From NCBI RefSeq assembly GCF_900112155.1, contig NZ_FOKQ01000008.1, forward strand, positions 62,001 through 126,000: 64,000 nt of DNA, written 5' to 3'. The notes under the pieces are model-generated. The model searched no databases. It saw only the letters and a program-made list of their open reading frames with translations, and had not been told where the DNA came from. Each line of letters opens with the position of its first letter. Within the stretch, counting starts at the first letter, position 1. Position numbers and translations under genes: made by a program. Shown in pieces: positions 7,094 to 15,602 of this stretch. Source of the DNA: Hominimerdicola alba. GTDB lineage: Bacteria; Bacillota; Clostridia; Oscillospirales; Ruminococcaceae.

Positions 7094-8863
7094 ATGAAAC
7101 TCAGAAAACGTATACTATCTATGGCTGCTGCCTGCGCGGTGCTTTTTGATATGATGAGTTTCCCGGTTTTGGCAAATGAAAGAGAAACAGTAACCGTTTC
7201 CTTATCCAACAGGCTTTGTGTGTTCTCGGGGTGGGGAACCGGTTTTTCACGATGGGCTGTTGAAGCAGGCAAATCGAAGACGGTATCCGATAAGGCGGCT
7301 GAAATGCTCTTCGGTGAGAACGGTCTAAAAATGAATATGGTAAGGTACGAGGTAAGCGGCGGTGACGACCCGACCCACTCTCATTTTCTCGATGCTGATA
7401 AAATGCCGCCCTCATGGACGAAGACTGTTACCGATAAGAATGGAAAAACTGATCATGTGGTAGATCTTTCAAAAGACAAGAACAGGATAGGTTTGCTGAA
7501 AAAGTGTATCAGCAGCGCGGGCGGTGATCTTTCGGTGGAGCTTTGCCCTACTTCTCCGCCATACTACATGACGGTCAGCGGCTGTACCGCGGGGGCGGTG
7601 TATTCGGGAAATGATAATCTGCGGTCGGATTGCCGCGGTGCTTACGGCAAATATCTTGCTTCTGCTGTGAATGCCATAGAATCTCAGGGGATAAATGTAA
7701 CAAGCATAGCGCCTATGAACGAACCATCTTCACTGCACTGGAAAGCAGGCGGCACAAGGCAGGAGGGCTGTCATGTATCCCAGGGCGAACAGCAGTCAAA
7801 GCTGCTTATTGCTGTAAGGAATGCGCTGAACAATGCAGGACTTTCAAAAGTGTATATCTCAGCTGCCGATGAAGCCGATATCGACACTGCTGAGGCTTCG
7901 CTTGGAGCCTTAACAAGCAAGGCAGCAGGTGGTGTACGCAATGTGAATATACATTCTGCCGAGCATGAGAACGCTTCATTTACAAAGGCTGCGAAGAATT
8001 TCAGCAGCGTGCGCATAACAGAGGCTGACGGTCTTTACACCGCAGGTTCAAATGCCGGGGAAATGTCTGCGGCACTTGGCATAAGCAAGAAGATCATCTC
8101 CGACCTTCAGAATAGCGGCGCTTCAGCATGGCTGATGTGGCAGGCTGTCTGCGACGGCAGACCCGATCTTGACAGCGGCTATCTCGGGTTACTGTATCGT
8201 GACGATCTGACTGGAAGCCTTGAAGCTACACAGAAGTACTACGCTTTCGGACAGTTCAGCAGGTATATTGGCGCGGCATCGACACTAATCAAAGTCGATG
8301 ATGATACGATAGCTGCATATGACAGATCACACAATAAGCTGACTATCGTTGCGGTCAACGACGGCAGCGTAGTAAAGAAAGTGAAGTATTCTCTGGATGG
8401 GTTCGGTATGCTTAAAGAAAGTCATGTTACAGAGATACGCACCTCGGGACGTCTAGCTGAGGGTGAGCATTGGTCTGTTACAGAAGATGCGGCAGCAGTC
8501 ACAAGTACAGGCTTTTCTGCCGACCTTGCGCCGAACTCGGTAACAACCTATGTTATAGACGGCGCTGTTCTGCGCACAACGGGAACTCTCGGCGATGTTA
8601 ACGGTGACGGTAATATAAATGTGACTGACCTTACCCTTACGGCGGCTCATGTTAAATCTGCAAGATTTTTGAATGACAATGAACAGATCCTTGCCGATGT
8701 CAACTGTGACGGCACGGTAAATATCACCGATATTACGCGACTGGCAGCCCATATCAAGGGTAAGCGCGCTATCAAAGATGTTCGCAGATATAATGAGGAT
8801 GACTTTATAACAGATGCTGAGGATATTGTCACTTCGGACGAAGATATAACAACTGATGGATAA
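7094..8863 (+). CDS. Secreted GH30-family glycoside hydrolase with C-terminal dockerin
   Basis: 589 residues from the ATG at 7094, which has GGAGGTG (7081-7087) in front; an in-frame TTG at 7079 has no such site. Order: signal peptide (1-32), GH30 catalytic barrel and beta-domain (about 35-495), type I dockerin (500-561) and an acidic tail. The start of the barrel (FSGWGTGFSRWA) and PMNEPSSLHW, with the probable acid/base E210, match GH30. VRITEADGLY, with E310, is the likely nucleophile. The segment GWGT..RWA resembles the endo-beta-1,6-galactanase-like subfamily, but the substrate is inferred; xylan- or glucan-type activity is not excluded. The dockerin has two calcium loops (DVNGDGNINVTD, DVNCDGTVNITD) and would bind a cohesin outside the cell. 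Confidence 0.88.
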   Translation: MKLRKRILSMAAACAVLFDMMSFPVLANERETVTVSLSNRLCVFSGWGTGFSRWAVEAGKSKTVSDKAAEMLFGENGLKMNMVRYEVSGGDDPTHSHFLDADKMPPSWTKTVTDKNGKTDHVVDLSKDKNRIGLLKKCISSAGGDLSVELCPTSPPYYMTVSGCTAGAVYSGNDNLRSDCRGAYGKYLASAVNAIESQGINVTSIAPMNEPSSLHWKAGGTRQEGCHVSQGEQQSKLLIAVRNALNNAGLSKVYISAADEADIDTAEASLGALTSKAAGGVRNVNIHSAEHENASFTKAAKNFSSVRITEADGLYTAGSNAGEMSAALGISKKIISDLQNSGASAWLMWQAVCDGRPDLDSGYLGLLYRDDLTGSLEATQKYYAFGQFSRYIGAASTLIKVDDDTIAAYDRSHNKLTIVAVNDGSVVKKVKYSLDGFGMLKESHVTEIRTSGRLAEGEHWSVTEDAAAVTSTGFSADLAPNSVTTYVIDGAVLRTTGTLGDVNGDGNINVTDLTLTAAHVKSARFLNDNEQILADVNCDGTVNITDITRLAAHIKGKRAIKDVRRYNEDDFITDAEDIVTSDEDITTDG

Positions 8864-8876
8864 TTTTGATGAAATT

Positions 8877-8907
8877 GCCCGAAAAAGCTTGGCTTTTCGG
8901 GCTTTCT
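8877..8907 (+). terminator. Terminator after the GH30 gene
   Basis: GCCCGAAAA (8877-8885) pairs with TTTTCGGGC (8894-8902), followed by TTTCTT. It lies just downstream of the GH30 stop. Confidence 0.75.
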
Positions 8908-8923
8908 TCTGCATTTACAGCAA

Positions 8924-8952
8924 TTGACATTCATGGGCGATTAGGGTATAAT
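8924..8952 (+). promoter_or_regulatory. Consensus promoter for the LRR-dockerin gene
   Basis: TTGACA at 8924-8929 and TATAAT at 8947-8952, spacing 17: a perfect sigma-A type promoter. The leader to the ATG at 9060 is about 100 bases. Confidence 0.88.
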
Positions 8953-9059
8953 ATACTAAATGCCAAGGCAAACGATATCAGATATGCCTAAGTTAACCGC
9001 TTTTGGCGTTTGGCAATGAAAAAGATGATAGTATTTGTAAAATAATGATCGGAGGAAAT

Positions 9060-10040
9060 ATGTTGAATAAAAAGTTTGCAGCCTGTCTTGCGGCGGCTGT
9101 TTTTGTGTTCGGCGGAAGTGGAGTTCTGCCTGTCAGGGATAGCATATACAGTGTATCGGCTTCGGCTGAAACTTCTGGCGACTTTTATTATGAATCTGTT
9201 AGTGGTGGAGTTGCAATAACTGCTTACGGCGGCGCTGGCGGAAAGGTATCCATACCCTCGAAGATAAGCGGAAAAAAAGTGGTAGAAATTGCAGATAATG
9301 CATTTTTTCAGTGCGATGCTGTTACATCTGTTATTATTCCCGATACTGTTGTGACCATTGGCGAAAGCGCTTTTATGGAATGCGATTCTATGACTTCGGT
9401 CACTATACCCGATTCTGTCAAGACCATTGGTGTATGTGCTTTTAGCGGCTGTACAAGCCTTAAATCTGTGAAGCTGCCTAAGAATCTGCAAACTGTTGCA
9501 GAAGCAGCTTTTTCGGACTGCACTGCACTTAAAACTGTAACTATACAGGATTCTGCTGTGACGTTCAAGTATGAGGCTTTTATGGGCTGTACTTCCTTGA
9601 AGACGGTTACTATCCCAAAAAGCGTTGTCAAGATAGAAGACGCGGCTTTCGGTTTCACACTTGCTGACAATGATGCGGCTTCTTACACGAAGATAAGCGG
9701 TTTTAAGATCAAGTGCTATATGAATTCACAGGCGTATATATATGCGGTAGTAAATGGTCTTTCATACGAAGCTCTCGACCCGGAAACACCCGATATAATC
9801 TTTGATGATGAAGATGACGATACCTCGAATGAGGAAACTGCACCCGGTGATGTAAACGGCGATGGTTCTGTTAATATCGTTGATATCACTGTTACAGCAG
9901 CCCATGTCAAGGGTATAAAGACGCTTAGTGAAAAGCGCAGGGCGCGTGCTGATGTCAATGGTGACGGCAAGGTAAATATCTCTGATATTACTTTGATAGC
10001 AGCCCATGTCAAGGGCAAAAGGCTCCTTAAAAAGCACTGA
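9060..10040 (+). CDS. Secreted BspA-type leucine-rich-repeat protein with dockerin
   Basis: 326 residues from the ATG at 9060, chosen because GGAGG lies directly upstream (9051-9055); a TTG at 9063 is an alternative. Order: signal peptide (1-about 38), about five LRR_5/BspA-like repeats of roughly 23 residues (about 60-220; each has an AF..C tip followed by L..V.IP, for example AFMECDSMTSVTIPDSV), an acidic linker (about 240-262), and a type I dockerin (263-322) with calcium loops DVNGDGSVNIVD and DVNGDGKVNISD. LRR_5 proteins of gut bacteria bind proteins or surfaces. With a dockerin, it would be a non-enzymatic part docked onto a scaffold or the cell wall. No catalytic motif is visible. Confidence 0.88.
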   Translation: MLNKKFAACLAAAVFVFGGSGVLPVRDSIYSVSASAETSGDFYYESVSGGVAITAYGGAGGKVSIPSKISGKKVVEIADNAFFQCDAVTSVIIPDTVVTIGESAFMECDSMTSVTIPDSVKTIGVCAFSGCTSLKSVKLPKNLQTVAEAAFSDCTALKTVTIQDSAVTFKYEAFMGCTSLKTVTIPKSVVKIEDAAFGFTLADNDAASYTKISGFKIKCYMNSQAYIYAVVNGLSYEALDPETPDIIFDDEDDDTSNEETAPGDVNGDGSVNIVDITVTAAHVKGIKTLSEKRRARADVNGDGKVNISDITLIAAHVKGKRLLKKH

Positions 10041-10063
10041 TGCAATTTTCTGTATATAAGTTC

Positions 10064-10095
10064 AGCCCCGCTATTATGTTATGCGGGGCTTTTTC
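10064..10095 (+). terminator. Terminator after the LRR-dockerin gene
   Basis: AGCCCCGC (10064-10071) pairs with GCGGGGCT (10083-10090), followed by TTTTTCT. Confidence 0.85.
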
Positions 10096-10114
10096 TGTCT
10101 TTTCTTTTTCAGCC

Positions 10115-10151
10115 AAAAAAGCTCAGCGAACCTTTTGAGGTCCGCTGAGCT
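10115..10151 (-). terminator. Terminator after the pectinase gene
   Basis: On the minus strand, AGCTCAGCGGACC (10151-10139) pairs with GGTTCGCTGAGCT (10132-10120), followed by a run of T (plus-strand A at 10115-10120). Confidence 0.85.
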
Positions 10152-10193
10152 TTGATCTTCATGAAATGAGATAGTCCTTTGATTATTAGCTTA

Positions 10194-13100
10194 TTACTGA
10201 ACCGTAACGTAAACTGCGTTCTTGATAGCCGCATTTACATTCCAGTCTCCGTTTACCTTTGCGGCAATTGCTACCTTGTAGCTCATGCCGGGAGTAAGGT
10301 TCTTGGGAGTGGTGTAGTAAGTAGTAGTTGAGGGGAGAGATGAAGTCTGAACTCTCCACTTGCCTGCGAGGTAAACTGCGATACCGTAGTTTGTAGCACC
10401 GCTTACAGGCTTCCACGAGAATCTTATCTGGTGGTACTGCTGGTTGTACAGTACGCTGATATTTGTTACAGTGTTATTGTTGCTGCCGGTCTGCTGATTA
10501 TTCTGTCTGGGTACAGCCATAACGATGTAGTTGATGGAGTAGCCCTCACCGCCGTTTGTGCCGAGAGTTACCTTTGTGCCCGAATTTACATCCTTCTTAT
10601 AGAGCGCAAGCTCAACATCGTTTGAAGAATACAGAGATGTGCCCACAGGTGTCCATGAACTCAGCCAGCTGAGCTGACTGTTTATTCTTGTATCAACTGC
10701 AACGTATAGTGTGATATCTGCGCCTGCTGTGAATGATGCCAGATCAGATGTGTACATCTTGGAATCGCAGGCAGTACGGATAGTTTCAGCATTTACGAGA
10801 TAGCCGGGAACATTCGTTACAGTGAAATCACGGTCGCCGAAGATCTGGAATCCGTTGTTCATGTCGTTGCGGATAGACCAGTCAGAAGCATTTTCTGTAT
10901 CGTTTACTACCAGATTCTTGATGTACTTTCCGCTAATAGGCTCGGGAGCGTTTTCAGTAACAAGAACAATGTAGTTTACACAGCTTGTTGAACCGCCGTT
11001 TGTGCCGAGAGTAACCTGGCTGCCCTTAGCGTAGGTCTTCTTGAAGACTTCCATTGTCAGGTCGTTGGATGTATAGATAGAATCGCCTGTCTTTGTCCAG
11101 CTTGAAAGCCATGAAGGCAGACTGCTGCTTGTTACACGGCTGTCAACTGCTGTATAAACGGTGATATTTGAACCTGCAGTGAATGTTGCGAGGTCAGATG
11201 TAACGGTCTTGGAATCGCAGGCAGTCTTTATAGCTTCTGCGCCTACCAGATAAGAGGGAACACTTGTAGCAGTGAAATCACGGTCACCGAAGAGAGTAGC
11301 GCCGTATCCGAAGCTGTTGTTGATCGCCCAGTCTGCTGCGTTCTCATAATCTGTAACGGTCAGATTCTTTACGAGATTGCCGCTTATAGGATCAACAGTA
11401 ACGACTGTGCCCGAATAGTTGTAGTAGTAGGGAACCCAGCCGCTCAGGTAAGTATTAACATCAAGTCCGCTTGCTGAGTATCTTACAGTACCCGAAACAC
11501 GTCCCGAAGTATTTACTGCCTGACCGTTTACTGTGGTGTTGTATTCCTTGAATCGTGCGTTGCCGGGCTGGTTGCCGCTCATGCTTGTCCAGCCTGCGGA
11601 AGTTATCATGCTTTCGGATGAAAGCTTTGTGTTAACGAATGCAACATCCGCATCAGCGCCCCAGGGTCTGCCGAAATAGCCTGAGCCTACCAGCATACCG
11701 CTGGTGCCGTATACGTTACAATTTGAGAAGAGATAAGTGCCGTCGCTCTTTGCAGCAGTGATGTAGCCGCCGACAGCTTTGTCTGTGTAGCCAGCCCATA
11801 CGAGGTCACAGTTCTGGAAGATACACTTGCCCTGACCGAAGATGTAGTCGGTGTTGCCTTCGATGCGGCAGTTACGGAAGTATTCGTGTGCGCCTCTGGT
11901 GAACAGGGTATCCTGGCTGCCGAGGAATTTACAGTTGTAGAATTCGCTGTAATCGCCTTCGATAGCTATTGCGGCAGCGCGCTCAGTAGCGGTCTTGCTC
12001 TTTACGTCAGCACCCTTGTAGCGCTGGAATGTGATGGACTCGCTGCCCGATACCTGAACGCCGTCTGCTATCTCTTCATCGGTAACATAGCGGTTGAATG
12101 AGTTCTCAAATGTGATATTCTCAGCGCGGAAATATGCTGCGCTTGTGTGGAGAGCAACAGCACTGCCCCAGCGGGTAGCTTCACCCTTGGAAGACTTCGA
12201 CCAAGCATTGTTGGCGTTGTAGTAACCGTCGCTGCCCATGCTGTAATACTTATATCCGATGCCGTAGTACCAGGTTATCTTAACTTCCTTGGATGGGTCA
12301 TCGTTTATAAAGCTGATATAAGGTGTGTTTACGCGCACCTGTTCGCGGTATGTGCCGGGAGCGATATGTATGCTGACACGGGTCTGCTCGGAAGAAGGAT
12401 TCTTAGCTGCCGCAGCGTTTACGGCTGCCTGTATTGTGCTGTAGTTGTTGGACTTGTTGCTGTAACCAACATAGATATGTGTTCCCTGTGTCTGGGTGGA
12501 ACTCGAAGGCTCAGGCAGAGTGCCGAGCTTGATGTTGTTTGCGCACCATGTACCATACCATGAATAACCGGTTCTGCGCTCAAGGCTTATCTGTGTAACG
12601 TCGGTATAAGCCTGACCGTCACGGTCTGCAAACAGGGGCTTGCTGTACTGGAGATCGTAGAATCTTGCCCATATGGTCGAGCCGCTTGAGTATGTTACCA
12701 CCTTGTCCGTTTTATCGGAGTTCCAGCCCCAGGCTCTGTTCTCGATCTTTACTGCATCGAACCACTTTACAGCGGCGTTGATGCTGCGGATAACGTCTGC
12801 AGTCTTCTTAGAATCGGGAAGTGAACGCAGGAAATCTACGATACCAACACTTTCAGAAGTACAGATGGAAGGCAGCTCATAAGCTCTTGCAGCAGCAGGC
12901 GCGAGTGTGTATTCATCGTGCTGCTGACCCCATGCTGTGAGAGTTCCGTTGACCTTGATCTGTGTTTTCAGGATACAGTCGATACCCTTGTTTACAGCGT
13001 TTTCAGCTTTGCTCTGATAGCTACTGTCTACCCAGGCAAAAGCACCCTTCTTCTGGGATACCTCCTGCATAATATTCAGAACCTGTACCATTGCGCTGTC

Positions 13101-13568
13101 ATTGTAGGTTATGTGTGCGTGGTAGGTACCTGCATCGTTGAATACCTGAGGCCATCCGCCGTTGGAGTACTGACCGTTTATCAGCAGGTCAAGACCTTTA
13201 AGGCAGGCGGTCTTGTATTTTGTAGTACCTGTTGCGTTGTATACGCTTGCAAGGAAGCGTATCTGTCCCCATGTTGCATTATTATCGATAGTAGACTTGT
13301 TCCACGAACCTGTGGTGGCAGTCTTCATATCCTTTCTCCAGCCGCCGTCGGAGAGCTGATATGCGATCATTTCATCTGCAAGGGAAGTAGCTTCGTAGCT
13401 CTTCCACCATGAAGAATCCTTTTTGGAGTAGGTGCTCCAGCTGAAATCATTATCACCTGCATATGCAATTATACCACTCTGGCTCTGCGGGAAAAGTGGT
13501 GCTGCTGTTGACATGACCATTCCTGCGGCAAGCAGTAGGCAGGCTGCTTGTTTTGAAGTTCTATTCAT
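10194..13568 (-). CDS. Secreted multidomain pectinase: PL10 pectate lyase, CE8 pectin methylesterase, two repeat modules, CBM37
   Basis: 1124 residues. Order: signal peptide (1-37); PL10-type pectate lyase (about 45-345; SDGGWRKDM, NGGWPQVF, HITYNDSAM); Ser/Thr linker (349-362); CE8 pectin methylesterase (about 363-725), with GSQDTLF (D553), DYIFGQG (D574) and FGRPWG as the catalytic set; two tandem 150-residue modules (about 728-875 and 878-1014) sharing FGDRDFT..VP.YLV.AE, LSSWT and VTLGTNGG; Asn/Gln linker; and a C-terminal module (about 1031-1124, LYNQQYHQIRFSW.., GIAVYLAGKWRVQ) that matches the CBM37 pattern of R. albus enzymes. One chain would remove methyl groups from pectin and then cleave it by beta-elimination. 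The repeat modules are of unknown role, perhaps sugar binding. AAAGGAGG precedes the ATG, and there is a consensus promoter upstream. Confidence 0.9.
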   Translation of the reverse strand: MNRTSKQAACLLLAAGMVMSTAAPLFPQSQSGIIAYAGDNDFSWSTYSKKDSSWWKSYEATSLADEMIAYQLSDGGWRKDMKTATTGSWNKSTIDNNATWGQIRFLASVYNATGTTKYKTACLKGLDLLINGQYSNGGWPQVFNDAGTYHAHITYNDSAMVQVLNIMQEVSQKKGAFAWVDSSYQSKAENAVNKGIDCILKTQIKVNGTLTAWGQQHDEYTLAPAAARAYELPSICTSESVGIVDFLRSLPDSKKTADVIRSINAAVKWFDAVKIENRAWGWNSDKTDKVVTYSSGSTIWARFYDLQYSKPLFADRDGQAYTDVTQISLERRTGYSWYGTWCANNIKLGTLPEPSSSTQTQGTHIYVGYSNKSNNYSTIQAAVNAAAAKNPSSEQTRVSIHIAPGTYREQVRVNTPYISFINDDPSKEVKITWYYGIGYKYYSMGSDGYYNANNAWSKSSKGEATRWGSAVALHTSAAYFRAENITFENSFNRYVTDEEIADGVQVSGSESITFQRYKGADVKSKTATERAAAIAIEGDYSEFYNCKFLGSQDTLFTRGAHEYFRNCRIEGNTDYIFGQGKCIFQNCDLVWAGYTDKAVGGYITAAKSDGTYLFSNCNVYGTSGMLVGSGYFGRPWGADADVAFVNTKLSSESMITSAGWTSMSGNQPGNARFKEYNTTVNGQAVNTSGRVSGTVRYSASGLDVNTYLSGWVPYYYNYSGTVVTVDPISGNLVKNLTVTDYENAADWAINNSFGYGATLFGDRDFTATSVPSYLVGAEAIKTACDSKTVTSDLATFTAGSNITVYTAVDSRVTSSSLPSWLSSWTKTGDSIYTSNDLTMEVFKKTYAKGSQVTLGTNGGSTSCVNYIVLVTENAPEPISGKYIKNLVVNDTENASDWSIRNDMNNGFQIFGDRDFTVTNVPGYLVNAETIRTACDSKMYTSDLASFTAGADITLYVAVDTRINSQLSWLSSWTPVGTSLYSSNDVELALYKKDVNSGTKVTLGTNGGEGYSINYIVMAVPRQNNQQTGSNNNTVTNISVLYNQQYHQIRFSWKPVSGATNYGIAVYLAGKWRVQTSSLPSTTTYYTTPKNLTPGMSYKVAIAAKVNGDWNVNAAIKNAVYVTVQ

Positions 13569-13643
13569 TTCTGGTTCCTCCTTTGATAAACTTTAAAATA
13601 TTATTGTTGTTTCAAATTTTCGTTTTAAATATTAACTAAAAAC

Positions 13644-13672
13644 ATTATACCATTGTTAAATACATTTGTCAA
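13644..13672 (-). promoter_or_regulatory. Consensus promoter for the pectinase gene
   Basis: On the minus strand, TTGACA (13672-13667), 17 bases, TATAAT (13649-13644). The leader to the ATG is about 70 bases. No operator-like repeat was recognised. Confidence 0.88.
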
Positions 13673-13805
13673 GGGGTTTTATAGACATAAACGTATAAAT
13701 TTTTATGATGTGGTAAGTTTCTTATTCTTTTCAATTTTTGAAAATTCTGATAAGCCCGTGCCTGCTTGAACTATATCGTTTTCGTTTAATTGCAGTGTAT
13801 CGGGG

Positions 13806-13835
13806 TTGACTTTTCGGAGCATATTATGATATAAT
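13806..13835 (+). promoter_or_regulatory. Promoter for the two-component/ABC cluster
   Basis: TTGACT at 13806-13811 and TATAAT at 13830-13835, spacing 18. The leader to the ATG at 13869 is short (about 28 bases) and contains AAGGGAGG. The stretch 13569-13868 holds this promoter, the divergent pectinase promoter and no gene. Confidence 0.82.
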
Positions 13836-13868
13836 TCTTCTGTTACAGATAAAAGGGAGGGCGGCATT

Positions 13869-14552
13869 ATGAAGATCAGGATTGCAGTTGTTGAGGACGA
13901 CCGCGAGATAAGCAATATATTAAAGGAACTTCTTGAAAGCAGCGGTTATGAATGTGTTCAGGCTTTTGACGGCGATGAAGCATCGAAACTGATGGCGCGT
14001 GAGAACTTCGATATGGTGCTGATGGATCTCATGCTGCCCTATAAAAACGGCGAAAGGCTCATTTCAGAACTCAGGGAAAAGGGAGAGACTCCTGTTATCG
14101 TCATATCTGCAAAGTCAATGATGGAGACAAAGCTGGAAGTACTCAGGCTTGGGGCAGATGATTATATAATCAAGCCCTTTGACCTTGACGAAGTGCTTGT
14201 AAGGATAGAAGTTGTGCTTAGAAGAAGCGGTGCATTTTCGGCAAAGCCTGTACTTGAAGCGGGGGAGCTTTCGCTGAACACCGAGGAGAATCGTCTGACG
14301 GTGGGCGGAAAGCAGGTACAGCTTACGGCAAAGGAACTTATGCTGCTGAAACTTTTTTTGGAGCATCCGAAAAAGGTATATACAAAAGCGGAGCTTTATG
14401 AAACTGTCTGGAACGAGCAGTATTTCTATGAGGACAACACCATCAATGTCCACATGAGCAATCTGCGTTCAAAGCTAAAAAAAGCATCTGGCAAGGATCA
14501 CATCGAAACGGTCTGGGGCATAGGCTACAGGCTGAAAGGGTGCCCGCAATGA
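13869..14552 (+). CDS. OmpR-family response regulator
   Basis: 227 residues. The receiver domain (1-about 115) has the acidic pair D10-D11, the phospho-acceptor D53 in MVLMDLMLPY, and the conserved Lys in IIKPFD. The C-terminal winged helix (about 130-227) ends with the family pattern NTINVHMSNLRSKL and VWGIGYRL. It binds DNA when phosphorylated by the kinase encoded next, whose ATG overlaps its stop as ATGA. It most likely controls the adjacent ABC transporter, as in peptide-sensing BceRS-like or lantibiotic-immunity clusters; that target is inferred from position. Confidence 0.93.
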   Translation: MKIRIAVVEDDREISNILKELLESSGYECVQAFDGDEASKLMARENFDMVLMDLMLPYKNGERLISELREKGETPVIVISAKSMMETKLEVLRLGADDYIIKPFDLDEVLVRIEVVLRRSGAFSAKPVLEAGELSLNTEENRLTVGGKQVQLTAKELMLLKLFLEHPKKVYTKAELYETVWNEQYFYEDNTINVHMSNLRSKLKKASGKDHIETVWGIGYRLKGCPQ

Positions 14553-15439
14553 TCGCCGCTATAGTAATACTCGGAGTTTTATGCGCGGCTCTGCTGATAT
14601 ATCTTCTTCTCATGAAGCATCAGCTTAGGGTAATGCGCCGTGAACTTGAACGCACTGCTGAGTTCGACTATGATCGTCAGCTTTTGATAGCACTATTTGA
14701 CAGTGACATGAATGATCTGGCAGGAGAGATAAACAAGAGCATCGAGCATCAGAAAAAGCTGAAGCTTGAAACTGAACAGGCTGAGCTTTCTCTAAGGCAG
14801 TCGGTATCGGATATCGCCCATGACCTGCGCACGCCTCTTGCGGTGATGAAAGGTGATCTTCAGCTTATACTGCGTGATAACGCAATCAGCGAAAACTGCC
14901 GCGGTTATGCGGAGATATGTCTTGAAAAGACGGAACGTCTTAAAGAGATGTGCGATGAGTTTTTTGAGCTTGCAGTGCTTGAAAGCGAGAGAGGCACAGT
15001 CGATGTTGAGAAAATAAACTTCACGAATCTTCTTATGAGTTTCATCGCAGAGAATGAGGGCATGATAAGACTTTCCGGGCTTGAACCCGAGATATCTCTG
15101 CCGCCCAAGACGGTTTTTGTTCTTGGTGACACTCAGCTTGTGGGGCGTATGCTGGGTAATCTGCTGGGAAATGTGCTGAAATATTCCCGAGAGTATTTTA
15201 CTTTAACACTCACCGAGGATGGCTGTCTGACAATATCAAATCCCATCAGCGGGAATATTCCCGAACCTGAGAGGCTTTTTGAACGCACCTACCGCGCAGA
15301 CCGTGCAAGGGGCGGAAAAGGTGCAGGCCTGGGGCTTTATATAGTCAAACTTCTGGCTCAGAAACAAGGCGCAGAAGTCAGTGCTGATGTAAGTGAAGAT
15401 ATGCTTTCGGTGACTGTAAAATTTTCTCAGAAAGAATAG
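14549..15439 (+). CDS. Sensor histidine kinase with short N-terminal anchor
   Basis: 296 residues from the ATG at 14549, which overlaps the regulator stop as ATGA and has AAAGGG eight bases upstream; a GTG at 14540 is the alternative. One transmembrane segment (about 2-22) is followed directly by a helical region, then HisKA with phospho-acceptor H91 (DIAHDLRTPLAVMKGD) and a HATPase domain with the N-box GNLLGNVLKYS and G-box GKGAGLGLYIVK. There is no extracellular sensor loop, so it probably senses within the membrane or through a partner, as the short kinases paired with antimicrobial-peptide ABC transporters do. Confidence 0.92.
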   Translation: MIAAIVILGVLCAALLIYLLLMKHQLRVMRRELERTAEFDYDRQLLIALFDSDMNDLAGEINKSIEHQKKLKLETEQAELSLRQSVSDIAHDLRTPLAVMKGDLQLILRDNAISENCRGYAEICLEKTERLKEMCDEFFELAVLESERGTVDVEKINFTNLLMSFIAENEGMIRLSGLEPEISLPPKTVFVLGDTQLVGRMLGNLLGNVLKYSREYFTLTLTEDGCLTISNPISGNIPEPERLFERTYRADRARGGKGAGLGLYIVKLLAQKQGAEVSADVSEDMLSVTVKFSQKE

Positions 15440-15466
15440 CGTTACAAGTATATAAATATTATTTTT

Positions 15467-15497
15467 AGACACTTCTGCTTTGCGGGGTGTCTTTTTG
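15467..15497 (+). terminator. Terminator between the kinase and the ABC genes
   Basis: AGACACTTC (15467-15475) pairs with GGGGTGTCT (15484-15492, with G-U pairs), followed by TTTTTG. It implies that the ABC genes have their own promoter in 15500-15590, where the -10 is not clear. Confidence 0.7.
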
Positions 15498-15602
15498 TTT
15501 ATGAATAATCTGTAAACATTAAAAGCACTTAAGAAATTCTTTAAGGTATTGTTTTAGAATTATAACCAAGGAAAGATCATACAAACGAAAGGAGTATGTA
15601 CT

